From NCBI RefSeq assembly GCF_024979295.1, contig NZ_JANLCJ010000009.1, forward strand, positions 1 through 64,000: a stretch of DNA of 64,000 bases. Direction: 5' to 3'. Both the position numbers and the translations under genes were made by a program. This document shows, in pieces, positions 54,119 through 61,861 of the stretch (positions are counted from its first letter, which is position 1; every line of letters begins with the position of its first letter). The DNA is from Herbiconiux daphne. Its GTDB lineage: Bacteria > Actinomycetota > Actinomycetes > Actinomycetales > Microbacteriaceae. The notes under the pieces were generated by a model that was not told the DNA's origin, did not search any database, and saw only the letters and a list, made by a program, of their open reading frames with translations.

Positions 54119-55030
54119 CTACCCCTTGACGGCACCCGCCATGATGCCCGACACCAGCTGCTTGCCCGCGAGCACGAACAGCAGCAGCAGCGGCAGCGTG
54201 GCGAGCACGGCACCGGCGAGCACGATCGAGTAGTCGACGTACTTGGCCGACTGCAGCTGGCTGAGCGCCACCTGCAGGGTGGGGTTCTGCGGCACCACGA
54301 GCAGCGGCCAGAGGTAGTCGGTCCATGCCGTCATGAAGGTGAACAGGCCGAGGATGGCCATCGCGGGCCGGGCGGCCGGCACCCCGACGTGCCAGAAGGT
54401 CGAGATCATGCTCGCGCCGTCGACGCGGGCGGCCTCGATCAGTTCGTCGGGGATGACGTCGACGAGGTACTGCCGCATGAAGAACACGCCGAACGCGGTC
54501 ACGAGCGTCGGCACGATCACGGCGCCGAGGCTGCCGGTCCAGCCGAACTGCCGCATCAGCATGAACAGGGGGATGATGCCGAGCTGCGTCGGCACGGCGA
54601 GCGTGGCGATGACGAACACGAGCAGCCCTTCGCGCCCGCGGAAGCGCAGCTTCGCGAACGCGTAACCGGCCAGCGTCGAGAAGAAGACGACGGATGCCGT
54701 GATGACGCCCGACACGATGATGCTGTTGCCGAGGGCGGTCCAGAACGGCACGGTGGTGACCACCTGGCCGACGTTCTGCCAGAACTGGCCGCCGGGCAAC
54801 AGCGGCGGCCAGGTGGCGGTGAGCACCTGGCTGTCGCTCGAGCCCACGACGAACGACCACCACAGCGGCAGGGCGCCGCCGAGGAAGACGGCGAGCAGCA
54901 CGCCGTAGGTCACGAACCCCGGGCGCTTGTCGATGCCGAGCGAGCCTTTTCCGCGGCGCGGCTTCGCCGGCGACGAGCCGGCCGGGCGTGACGATGCGGC
55001 CGGTGCGGAACGTGTCGCGGTCGCGGTCAT
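54119..55030 (-). CDS. Carbohydrate ABC transporter permease (MalG type)
   Basis: 303-residue permease with an extended basic, Ala/Pro-rich N terminus (1-35) and six helices. The EAA motif is DELIEAARVDGASMISTFWHVGVPAARPA, and AYAFAKLRFRG fits the CUT1 MalG class. ATG at 55030 overlaps the previous permease stop (ATGA). Confidence 0.93.
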   Translation of the reverse strand: MTATATRSAPAASSRPAGSSPAKPRRGKGSLGIDKRPGFVTYGVLLAVFLGGALPLWWSFVVGSSDSQVLTATWPPLLPGGQFWQNVGQVVTTVPFWTALGNSIIVSGVITASVVFFSTLAGYAFAKLRFRGREGLLVFVIATLAVPTQLGIIPLFMLMRQFGWTGSLGAVIVPTLVTAFGVFFMRQYLVDVIPDELIEAARVDGASMISTFWHVGVPAARPAMAILGLFTFMTAWTDYLWPLLVVPQNPTLQVALSQLQSAKYVDYSIVLAGAVLATLPLLLLFVLAGKQLVSGIMAGAVKG

Positions 55031-56136
55031 CGGTTCTCCTCCGTGTGATGCGGGTGGTCGGCGAGCTGCGGTTCGACGCCGGGCACGAAGCCGCTCGTGA
55101 GTTCGGCTTCGGCGCGCGAGCGGGCGAGCGCCTTGGCGCTGCGCCGCTTGACCACGCGCGCCTCGGTCGAGGCGATGCGCCGCGAGATCAAGAAGTTGAG
55201 CACGCCGAACAGCACGATCAAGAGGAACAGCAGCCAGGCGACGGCCGACGCCTTGCCGAAGCTCTGGCGGTTGAACGCGAGGTCCCACAGGTAGAGCACG
55301 GTCGTCTGGTACTGCCGGTCGTTGCCGCCGGGCGTCGAGACCGTGGGGTTGAAGAGCTTGGGCTCGGTGAAGATCTGCAGCCCGCCGATGGTGGCGGTGA
55401 TGATGACGAAGATCATGGTGGGCCGGATCGACGGCAGGGTGATCGAGAAGAACCGCCGGAACTGCCCGGCACCGTCGAGCGCCGCCGACTCGTGGATGTC
55501 GCGGGGCACCGCCTGCATCGCCGCGAGCAGGATCAGGGCGTTGTAGCCCGTCCAGCGCCAGTTGACCATCGTGGCGATCGCGATGTGCGAGGGGAAGACA
55601 TCCGTCTTCCACATCACCGGGTCGAGGTTCACGGCCTCGAGGATGTTGTTGATGAGGCCGTACTTCTCGCTGAAGGCGCTCGAGAAGATCAGGGTGACGG
55701 CGACCGGCGTGACCACATAGGGAATGAGCACGCTCATGCGCCAGAAGGTCTTGGCACGCAGGTTCTGATCGAGCACGGCCGCGATGAACACGGCGGCGAT
55801 CAATTGCGGCACGGCGGAGAGAAAGAAGATGCTGACCGTGTTGAACAGCGAGTTCCAGAAGAACGGGTCGCTGAGCTCGGCGGCGAAGTTGCCGAGGCCC
55901 ACCCACTCGCCGGGGCCGGTCAGCAGGTTCCAGTTGTTGAGCGACACCACGAAGGTGTAGCCGAGCGGAAAGAGGCCGACCAGGCCGAAGAGGATGAAGA
56001 AGGGCGCCACGTAGGCGTAGGGGGAGTACTTGACGTCCCACCGGTTGAGGCGCTGCCGGAAGGTGCGCTTCGGGGCCGGCCGGGGCGCGGCATCCGGTTT
56101 CGGCGACGTCACCTGGGGGGTGATGGTTGCGGTCAT
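55027..56136 (-). CDS. Carbohydrate ABC transporter permease (MalF type)
   Basis: 369-residue CUT1 permease: YSPYAYVAPFFILFGLVGLFPLGYTFVVSL first helix, NWRWTGYNALILLAAMQAVPRDIHESAALDGAGQFRRFFSITLPSIRPT EAA loop. Partner of the MalG-type permease. A charged C-terminal tail of about 60 residues is longer than usual. No ATPase gene is present, so a shared MsiK-like ATPase encoded elsewhere is probably used, as in other actinobacteria. Confidence 0.92.
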   Translation of the reverse strand: MTATITPQVTSPKPDAAPRPAPKRTFRQRLNRWDVKYSPYAYVAPFFILFGLVGLFPLGYTFVVSLNNWNLLTGPGEWVGLGNFAAELSDPFFWNSLFNTVSIFFLSAVPQLIAAVFIAAVLDQNLRAKTFWRMSVLIPYVVTPVAVTLIFSSAFSEKYGLINNILEAVNLDPVMWKTDVFPSHIAIATMVNWRWTGYNALILLAAMQAVPRDIHESAALDGAGQFRRFFSITLPSIRPTMIFVIITATIGGLQIFTEPKLFNPTVSTPGGNDRQYQTTVLYLWDLAFNRQSFGKASAVAWLLFLLIVLFGVLNFLISRRIASTEARVVKRRSAKALARSRAEAELTSGFVPGVEPQLADHPHHTEENR

Positions 56137-56198
56137 GCGGGGGTCTCCCGGTGCGAGGGGTGAACGGATGGCGGGTCGGCCGGTCGGCCGGCGTGAGC

Positions 56199-56230
56199 GG
56201 GGCCCCTCGGGAGAGAAGCCGAGGGGCCCC
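56199..56230 (-). terminator. Intercistronic hairpin after the sugar-binding-protein gene
   Basis: Perfect 12-bp stem (arms 56199-56210 and 56219-56230, outer GGGGCCCCTCGG) with an 8-nt loop, 14 bp beyond the binding-protein stop and before the MalF-type permease gene. No T run; probable partial terminator or mRNA-stabilising end. Confidence 0.7.
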
Positions 56231-56243
56231 GTCGCGCTGCGTG

Positions 56244-57563
56244 CTATTTGTTGACCACGAGCTGGTCGAGCAGGCCGATCGCGTTGTCCCACGCGGCCTG
56301 GCCATCGGTGCCCGAGTCGAGCGAGAGGGCGGATGGCCCGAACACCTGCTCCTGGATGACCGAGTCATCCGGGCCCTTGTACTGCGCGACCACACCCTTC
56401 GACCGTTCGGCCAGGATGGTGCCGAGCGGCGCGTCGTTGAAGAACGTCGCCAGGTCGTTGGTGCCGGTGACGGCCGGGTCGCTCTGCGCCTCGATGTTGC
56501 TCGGGAACGTTCCGGCGACGGTGAAGGCGGCGGCCTGCTGCTTGGCCTCGGTCAGCCACTCGGCGAGGGCCGCGGCCTCCTTCGGGTGCTTCGACTGCGT
56601 GGGCACGGTCAAAAAGGTGCCGCCCCAGTTCGCCGGGCCGCCGGGGAACACGTTGGCGAAGTCCCAGCCGGTGGTGGCGTCGCCACCCGCGGCCTCGACC
56701 TGGCCCTTCACGACGCCGAGCATCCAGCCCGGGCACACGAAGGTCGCGAACGAGCCGTCGGTGAAGGCCTTGCCCTTGCCCCAGTCCCACTGGGTCTGGC
56801 CGCTGGAGAGACCGGCGGCGGCGCCGCCCGCGAGCTCGCCCCAGAGTTCTTTGAGGTCGCTGTTGTCTTCGATGTTGAGCTCGCCGTCGGAGGTGTAGTA
56901 CCCCTCGGGCTGCTGGTTCACCATGGCGTTCCAGATGAAGCCCGACTGGTCGTACCAGGCCTTGCCGGTGGCGGCGTGGTACTTCTCGCCGAGGGCGAAG
57001 TAGTCGGCCCAGGTGGCGTCGTCACCGCCGAACAGGGCGGCGACCTCGTCGCGGTCGGTCGGCAGACCGGCCTCGGCGAAGAGCGTGCTGTTGTAGCACA
57101 GGCCCTCGGGGCCGATGTCGGTGCCGTAGCCGATGATGCGGCCGTTGGAATCGGTGGCCTGCTTCACCTTCCAGTCGACCCACTGGTCGGAGATGTCCTT
57201 CGCGCCGTAGTCGCTCAGGTCGGTGAACTGGTCGGAGACCTGCATGACCGCGCTCAGCCAGCCCTCTTCGACGGCCTGCACGTCGGGCAGCCCCGCGCCG
57301 GCGGCCTGTTTGGTCTGCCAGTCGGTCTTGGCGTTGCCGCCGGTGTCGATGTTGGTGGCCTCGATCTTGATGCCGGGGTTCTCGGACTCGTACTCGGTGT
57401 AGAGGTCGTCGAGCCCCATGGTGCCGAACGTGGTGACGGTCAGCGTGATGGGGTCGTCTGCGGTGCCGGCGGCGGAGCCGGATGCCGAGCATCCGGCAGC
57501 ACCGAGGGCGATCGCCGCGAGTGCGGCGGCTGTGGCTGCCGTCGTGCGTCGTGAGAGTTTCAC
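56244..57563 (-). CDS. Sugar ABC transporter substrate-binding lipoprotein (family 1)
   Basis: 439-residue CUT1 binding protein. Signal peptide with lipobox GAAGC (Cys near residue 25); mature part TLTVTTFGTMGLDDLYTEYESENPGIKIEATNI, then GTDIGPEGLCYNSTLFAEAGLP and WGGTFLTVPTQSKHPKEAAALAEWL. I prefer the GTG at 57563 because AAGGAG lies 5 bases before it; a GTG 6 bases upstream would leave no spacing. First gene of the beta-glucoside operon, beneath the twin operators. Likely ligand cellobiose or related beta-glucosides, by operon partner GH1. Confidence 0.9.
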   Translation of the reverse strand: MKLSRRTTAATAAALAAIALGAAGCSASGSAAGTADDPITLTVTTFGTMGLDDLYTEYESENPGIKIEATNIDTGGNAKTDWQTKQAAGAGLPDVQAVEEGWLSAVMQVSDQFTDLSDYGAKDISDQWVDWKVKQATDSNGRIIGYGTDIGPEGLCYNSTLFAEAGLPTDRDEVAALFGGDDATWADYFALGEKYHAATGKAWYDQSGFIWNAMVNQQPEGYYTSDGELNIEDNSDLKELWGELAGGAAAGLSSGQTQWDWGKGKAFTDGSFATFVCPGWMLGVVKGQVEAAGGDATTGWDFANVFPGGPANWGGTFLTVPTQSKHPKEAAALAEWLTEAKQQAAAFTVAGTFPSNIEAQSDPAVTGTNDLATFFNDAPLGTILAERSKGVVAQYKGPDDSVIQEQVFGPSALSLDSGTDGQAAWDNAIGLLDQLVVNK

Positions 57564-57603
57564 GGTCACTCCTTTGTGTGCGTGTTGCGGTGGGATTGGT
57601 GGT

Positions 57604-57617
57604 TGAGAGCGCTCTCA
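57604..57617. promoter_or_regulatory. CelR/CebR-like operator, proximal
   Basis: TGAGAGCGCTCTCA is a perfect palindrome 41 bp upstream of the binding-protein start and differs from the known TGGGAGCGCTCCCA CebR/CelR site by two symmetric bases. Confidence 0.82.
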
Positions 57618-57627
57618 CGTTTGGGTG

Positions 57628-57641
57628 TGAGAGCGCTCTCA
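57628..57641. promoter_or_regulatory. CelR/CebR-like operator, distal
   Basis: A second perfect TGAGAGCGCTCTCA, 24 bp centre to centre from the proximal site (about two helical turns apart). The remaining gap 57642-57813 contains the promoter region of metY and no gene. Confidence 0.82.
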
Positions 57642-57813
57642 CGATCGAGACAAAACGTAGGTCACTGCTGGCTCACATGTCAAGCCGTTCGCGTATTCCC
57701 TTTTCGGCATACGGGCCCAGGCGCGTGATCCGGCGTAACAGTACTTCGCATTCGGCTCTGGGGAGGGGTCGGCATGCGACCCTGTATCGACCGGACGACG
57801 AGAGGAGTGGTCG

Positions 57814-59178
57814 ATGACTCACGAGAACAGAACAGGCCGCGCGTTCGGGTTCGCCACCCAGCAACTGCACGCGGGGGGAGCGCCGGCCGACGGCATCAAT
57901 GCCCGGGCCACCCCCATCTACCTGAGTGCCGGCTTCGTCTTCGACGACTTCGAGCAGGCACGCGACCGGTTCGGCGGCGCCGAAGACGGTTTCACCTACA
58001 CTCGCATCGGCAACCCCACGAACTCCTCGGTGGAGCGTCGCCTCGCCGCGCTCGAAGGCGGCACCGGCGCCATCCTCGTCGGCAGCGGGCAGGCGGCGGT
58101 CTCGGTCGCCATTCTGGGCCTGCTGCAGGCCGGCGACCACCTGGTGTCGGCGTCGAGCATCTACGAGGGCTCGCGGGGCCTCTTCCTCGACAACTTCTCG
58201 CGCCTGGGCATCACCACCGACTTCGTCGCCGACGCCAACGACGCCCTCGCCTGGGAGCTCGCCATCACCCCGGCGACCCGCGCGTTGTTCGTGGAGTCGA
58301 TCCCCAACCCCAAGAACGACCTGGTCGACATCGCGCTGGTGGCCGAGGTGGCTCACCGCCACGGCATCCCGCTGATCGTCGACAACACCTTCGCCACCCC
58401 CTACCTGCTGCGGCCGCTGCAGCACGGAGCCGACATCGTGGTGCACTCGGCCAGCAAGTTCCTGGCCGGTCACGGCTCGGTGCTCGGTGGCGCCGTCGTC
58501 AGCGGCGACGGGTTCGACTGGTCAGCCGCGACCTCCGGGGTCGCGCACTTCCCGCACCTCACCGAGCCGACCCGTTCGCTCGGCGGCCGGAGCTTCGTCG
58601 AGCGCTTCGGCGCCGAGGCGTTCCTCGTCTACGCCCGTGACGTGGTGACCGCACGCTTCGGCCCGACGCCGTCGCCGATCAACGCCTTCCTCATCCAGCA
58701 GGGCATCGAGACCCTGTCGCTGCGGGTGGACCGCCAGTCGGCCAACGCCCTGGCCATCGCCGAGTGGCTCGAGGCGCAGCCCGACATCGAGTCGGTCGAC
58801 TACTCGGGGCTGCCGTCGAACCCGTTCCACGCCCTGGCCCAGCACTACCTGCCGCGAGGCCAGGGCTCGGTCTTCTCGTTCACGCTGCGCGGGGGCGCCG
58901 CGGCGGCCGAGCAGTTCATCAACGCCGTCGAGCTCTTCACCCGCATGACCCACCTCGGAGACGTGCGGTCGCTCATCATCCACCCGGCGTCGACCACCCA
59001 CGCCTGGCGCTCGGAGCAGCAGTTGCGCGACGCGGGCATCTGGCCCGGTCTCATCCGGCTCTCGGTCGGCGTCGAAGACCTGCCCGATCTGCTCGCCGAC
59101 CTCCAGCACGCGCTCGACGTGGTGCGGGCGAGCGCGCCCGCGCCGGCCGTCGCCGACCTCGTGAGCGAGGCTCGCTAG
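57814..59178 (+). CDS. O-acetylhomoserine sulfhydrylase-like Cys/Met PLP enzyme
   Basis: 454-residue fold-type I PLP enzyme: FATQQLHAGGAP start, TYTRIGNPTNSSVERRLAALEGG, and PLP Lys215 in HSASKFLAGHG. The length and insertions (about 430-450 residues) fit MetY-type O-acetylhomoserine aminocarboxypropyltransferase more than cystathionine synthase. It would make homocysteine from O-acetylhomoserine and sulfide. ATG follows GAGAGGAG. The flavin monooxygenase gene begins 2 bp after its stop. Confidence 0.88.
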   Translation: MTHENRTGRAFGFATQQLHAGGAPADGINARATPIYLSAGFVFDDFEQARDRFGGAEDGFTYTRIGNPTNSSVERRLAALEGGTGAILVGSGQAAVSVAILGLLQAGDHLVSASSIYEGSRGLFLDNFSRLGITTDFVADANDALAWELAITPATRALFVESIPNPKNDLVDIALVAEVAHRHGIPLIVDNTFATPYLLRPLQHGADIVVHSASKFLAGHGSVLGGAVVSGDGFDWSAATSGVAHFPHLTEPTRSLGGRSFVERFGAEAFLVYARDVVTARFGPTPSPINAFLIQQGIETLSLRVDRQSANALAIAEWLEAQPDIESVDYSGLPSNPFHALAQHYLPRGQGSVFSFTLRGGAAAAEQFINAVELFTRMTHLGDVRSLIIHPASTTHAWRSEQQLRDAGIWPGLIRLSVGVEDLPDLLADLQHALDVVRASAPAPAVADLVSEAR

Positions 59179-59180
59179 CC

Positions 59181-60521
59181 GTGTCGCGCCTGCAGCATTT
59201 CGGCTGGTTCCTCTCGCGGGGTTTCGGCCCGCACGGCTGGGGCCACCCCTACTACGAGTGGAATCACCGCTGGCACGGCCCGAAGCTCTACCAGCAGTCG
59301 GCACGCGACCTCGAGCAGGCGGGATTCGACCTCGTCATCGTCGAAGACGCCCTCTCGCTCGGCAACGCCGACACGCTCGACCTGCGCGTCCGCAGCGCCT
59401 ACGGCGGGCCGAAGCACGACCCGTTGCTGCTCGCGCCCTATCTCTTCGCCGCAACCTCGCACCTCGGCATCGCGCCCACCGTCAACCCGCTCGCCTACTC
59501 GCCATACCAGGCGGCGCGTCAGTTCGCGACGATGCAGCACCTCAGCGACTACCGCTTCGGCATCAACGTGGTGACGGATGTCGGCTCCAGCCGCCACTTC
59601 GGCGCCGAGCCCCTGGCGCACGACGCCGCCTACGATCGCGCCGAGGAGTGGCTCACGGCGGTGCGCCGGCTCTGGCACAGCTGGGGACCCGACGCGCTCA
59701 TCGCCGATGCGGCCACGGCGCACTTCGCCGACGGCTCGAAGCTCGACGCCTTCGAGCACCGCGGCGAGCACTACCGTTTCGACGGACCCCTCAACGCGCT
59801 GCCGTTCCCCGAACTCGGCTCCGAGCACCTCTCGGGTGACCCGATCGTGGTGTCGCCCGGCGGTTCGGGCCGCGGGCTCAACTTCGCCGGCGAGCAGTCC
59901 GACGTGCAGCTCGCGCTCGCCTCGCTCGACGTCGACACCATCCGCGCCTACCGCGCCAAGGTGATCGAGGCCGCCGAAGGGCACGGCCGCAGCGCCCGCG
60001 ACATCGACATCCTGTTCGTGTTCAAGCCCATCGTCACCTCGAGTTCCGACGAGGCCCAGCGCATCGTCGACGCCTCCGCGCACCCCGACGACGCCACGCT
60101 GCTGCAGATCGCCGCCGGTCAGTCGAGCGACCTCGAGACCGACCTCACCGTGCTCGACCTCGACAAGCCGATCGACCCCGCCATCTTCGGCGATCACGTC
60201 TCGCGCGGCAGCATCAAGGGTCTGCTCGGAAAGTTCGACAGTTTGGCCGACGCCTCTCTCCGCGACATCCTGACCGCCAAGGCGAAGCTCGGCCGCATCT
60301 CCGAGCGGGCCGGCTACGTGGGCACGGCTGACGAGATCGCCGACTTCATCCAGGAGCTCGGCGACGAGGCCGACAACGACGGCTTCATCTTCTCGGGCGA
60401 CCTGCACCCGGTCACCATCCACCGCATGCTCGACGAACTCGTGCCGATCCTGCGCCGCCGCGGCATCCTGCGCACCGAGTTCGGCGACGGCGGCCTGCGC
60501 GGCAACCTGCGCGACTTCTGA
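59181..60521 (+). CDS. LLM-class flavin monooxygenase (NtaA/SnaA/DszA family)
   Basis: 446-residue FMN-linked luciferase-like monooxygenase: FGWFLSRGFGPHGWGHPYYEWNHRW start, FDLVIVEDAL, KHDPLLLAPYLFAATSHLGIAPTVNPLAYSPYQAARQFATMQHLS, RFGINVVTD, and VSPGGSGRGLNFAGEQSD. This class uses reduced FMN from a partner reductase to cleave C-S or C-N bonds. The GTG start at 59181 is 2 bp after the MetY-like stop, so co-transcription is expected and an organosulfur salvage role is plausible. Substrate unknown; no FMN reductase is adjacent. Confidence 0.88.
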   Translation: MSRLQHFGWFLSRGFGPHGWGHPYYEWNHRWHGPKLYQQSARDLEQAGFDLVIVEDALSLGNADTLDLRVRSAYGGPKHDPLLLAPYLFAATSHLGIAPTVNPLAYSPYQAARQFATMQHLSDYRFGINVVTDVGSSRHFGAEPLAHDAAYDRAEEWLTAVRRLWHSWGPDALIADAATAHFADGSKLDAFEHRGEHYRFDGPLNALPFPELGSEHLSGDPIVVSPGGSGRGLNFAGEQSDVQLALASLDVDTIRAYRAKVIEAAEGHGRSARDIDILFVFKPIVTSSSDEAQRIVDASAHPDDATLLQIAAGQSSDLETDLTVLDLDKPIDPAIFGDHVSRGSIKGLLGKFDSLADASLRDILTAKAKLGRISERAGYVGTADEIADFIQELGDEADNDGFIFSGDLHPVTIHRMLDELVPILRRRGILRTEFGDGGLRGNLRDF

Positions 60522-60523
60522 CC

Positions 60524-60609
60524 GATCCGGTTAGCGGATGCAGATTTCACGACAAGCGACGCCGAATACGGCGTCGCTCGTCGGAAAAGCTGCATCCGTC
60601 AACCGATTC
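60524..60609. repeat. 86-bp imperfect palindrome (41-bp arms, 4-nt loop)
   Basis: Arms 60524-60564 and 60569-60609 match at 33 of 41 positions around loop AATA; the best blocks are CGGATGCAG/CTGCATCCG and the inner AGCGACGCCG/CGGCGTCGCT. It starts 3 bp after the flavin monooxygenase stop and ends 8 bp before the terminator of the converging transporter operon. Could fold as one long hairpin or be a REP/MITE-like element. No coding capacity. Confidence 0.8.
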
Positions 60610-60617
60610 ACGTGCAA

Positions 60618-60648
60618 GAACGGCCCGGGCGCGATGCCCGGGCCGTTC
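60618..60648 (-). terminator. Terminator of the chvE-like operon
   Basis: Perfect 13-bp stem (arms 60618-60630 and 60636-60648, GAACGGCCCGGGC) with loop GCGAT, 37 bp beyond the binding-protein stop in its direction and followed by TTGC on that strand. A CAG-rich run (60663-60679) separates it from the stop. Confidence 0.8.
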
Positions 60649-60685
60649 TCGGTGTCACTGACGCAGCAGCAGCAGCAGCTACTAC

Positions 60686-61798
60686 TTACTGCTGGGTCAG
60701 CGGCTCGAGAGTGGGGTCGTTGGCGTAGGCCTCGGCCGCGTTCTCCTTGGTGACGATCACCGGGTCGAGCAGGAAGGCCGGAACGACCTTCACGCCGTTG
60801 TCGTAGGACTCGGTGTCGTTCACGTCGACCTCTTCGCCCTTCTGCAGCTCCGACACCATCGCGATGGCCTGCTTGACGAGGTTGCGGGTGTCCTTGTTGA
60901 TGGTGGAGTACTGCTCGCCGGCCATGATCGACTTGACCGACTCGACCTCGGAGTCCTGACCGGTGACGATCGGGATGGGCTTTCCGGCGGCCTTCACCGA
61001 GGTGATGATCGCGCGGGCCAGGGTGTCGTTGGGCGACAGCACGCCGTCGAGCTCGGCCGAACCGTAGCTCGAGGTGAGCAGCGAGTCCATGCGGCTCTGC
61101 GCGTTCTCGGCCTTCCAGCCGGCGGTGGCGGTCTGCTTGATGTCGGTCTGGCCCGAGACGACGACCACGTCGCCCGAGTCGATGGCCGGCTGCAGCACGC
61201 TCATGGCGCCGTCGAAGAAGACGGCCGAGTTGGCGTCATCCGACGAGCCCGAGAACAGCTCGATGTTGTAGGGGCCGGTGGGCTTCTTGGCCTTCATGCC
61301 GTCGAGCAGGGCCTGACCCTGCAGCTCGCCGACCTTGAAGTTGTCGTAGGCGACGTAGTAGTCGACGTTCGGCGTGTTGAGGATGAGGCGGTCGTAGGCG
61401 ATGACCGGGATGCCGGCGTCGGCCGCGGCCTGAACCTGCGTGGCGAGCTGGCCACCGTCGGCGGCGCCGATGATGATGGCCTTCGCGCCCTTGGTGATCA
61501 TGGCCGAGATCTGGTCCTGCTGGTCTTTCACCGTGGTGCTCGCACCGGCGTACTGCACGTCGGACTTGAAGCCGGCCTCGGCGAGACCGTCTTCGAACAG
61601 TCCACCGGCGAGCACCCAGTTCTCCGACGTCTTCGACGGAAGGGCGACACCGATCAGCGAATCGGCCGGGAAGCCGGCGGCTGCCGCGTCGGTCGAACCA
61701 GAGGCCGAGCCCGAGTCATCCGAGCGCGTGGAACAACCGGACAATGCGAGAGCCGCAACAGCGGTCAGAGCCGCCGTCGCGAGGAGCATTTTCTTCAT
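60686..61798 (-). CDS. chvE: Multiple-monosaccharide ABC transporter binding lipoprotein (ChvE-like)
   Basis: 370-residue family 2 binding protein with lipobox LSGCS (Cys near residue 22). Mature motifs GVALPSKTSENWVLAGGLFEDGLAEAGFKSDVQYAG, DGGQLATQVQAAADAGIPVIAYDRLILNTPNVDYYVAYDNFKVGE and IPIVTGQDSEVESVKSI match ChvE/XylF-type proteins. It should bind xylose, glucose, galactose or arabinose. The stop is TAA, unusual here. Last gene of the ATPase-permease-binding-protein series. Confidence 0.9.
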   Translation of the reverse strand: MKKMLLATAALTAVAALALSGCSTRSDDSGSASGSTDAAAAGFPADSLIGVALPSKTSENWVLAGGLFEDGLAEAGFKSDVQYAGASTTVKDQQDQISAMITKGAKAIIIGAADGGQLATQVQAAADAGIPVIAYDRLILNTPNVDYYVAYDNFKVGELQGQALLDGMKAKKPTGPYNIELFSGSSDDANSAVFFDGAMSVLQPAIDSGDVVVVSGQTDIKQTATAGWKAENAQSRMDSLLTSSYGSAELDGVLSPNDTLARAIITSVKAAGKPIPIVTGQDSEVESVKSIMAGEQYSTINKDTRNLVKQAIAMVSELQKGEEVDVNDTESYDNGVKVVPAFLLDPVIVTKENAAEAYANDPTLEPLTQQ

Positions 61799-61861
61799 CT
61801 TTGATTACTTTCTCTCTGTGGGTGTGGTGTTAGGGATGGAAAAGAAGCGGATGCCGCGGCC

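Noticed and set aside
57604..57641. Paired palindromes as a CRISPR or transposon end
   Set aside because: Only two 14-bp perfect palindromes with a 10-bp spacer; they match a known LacI operator class and stand at a promoter.
60663..60679. CAG-repeat run as a possible microsatellite or gene
   Set aside because: About six triplets only, between a stop codon and a terminator, with no coding support.
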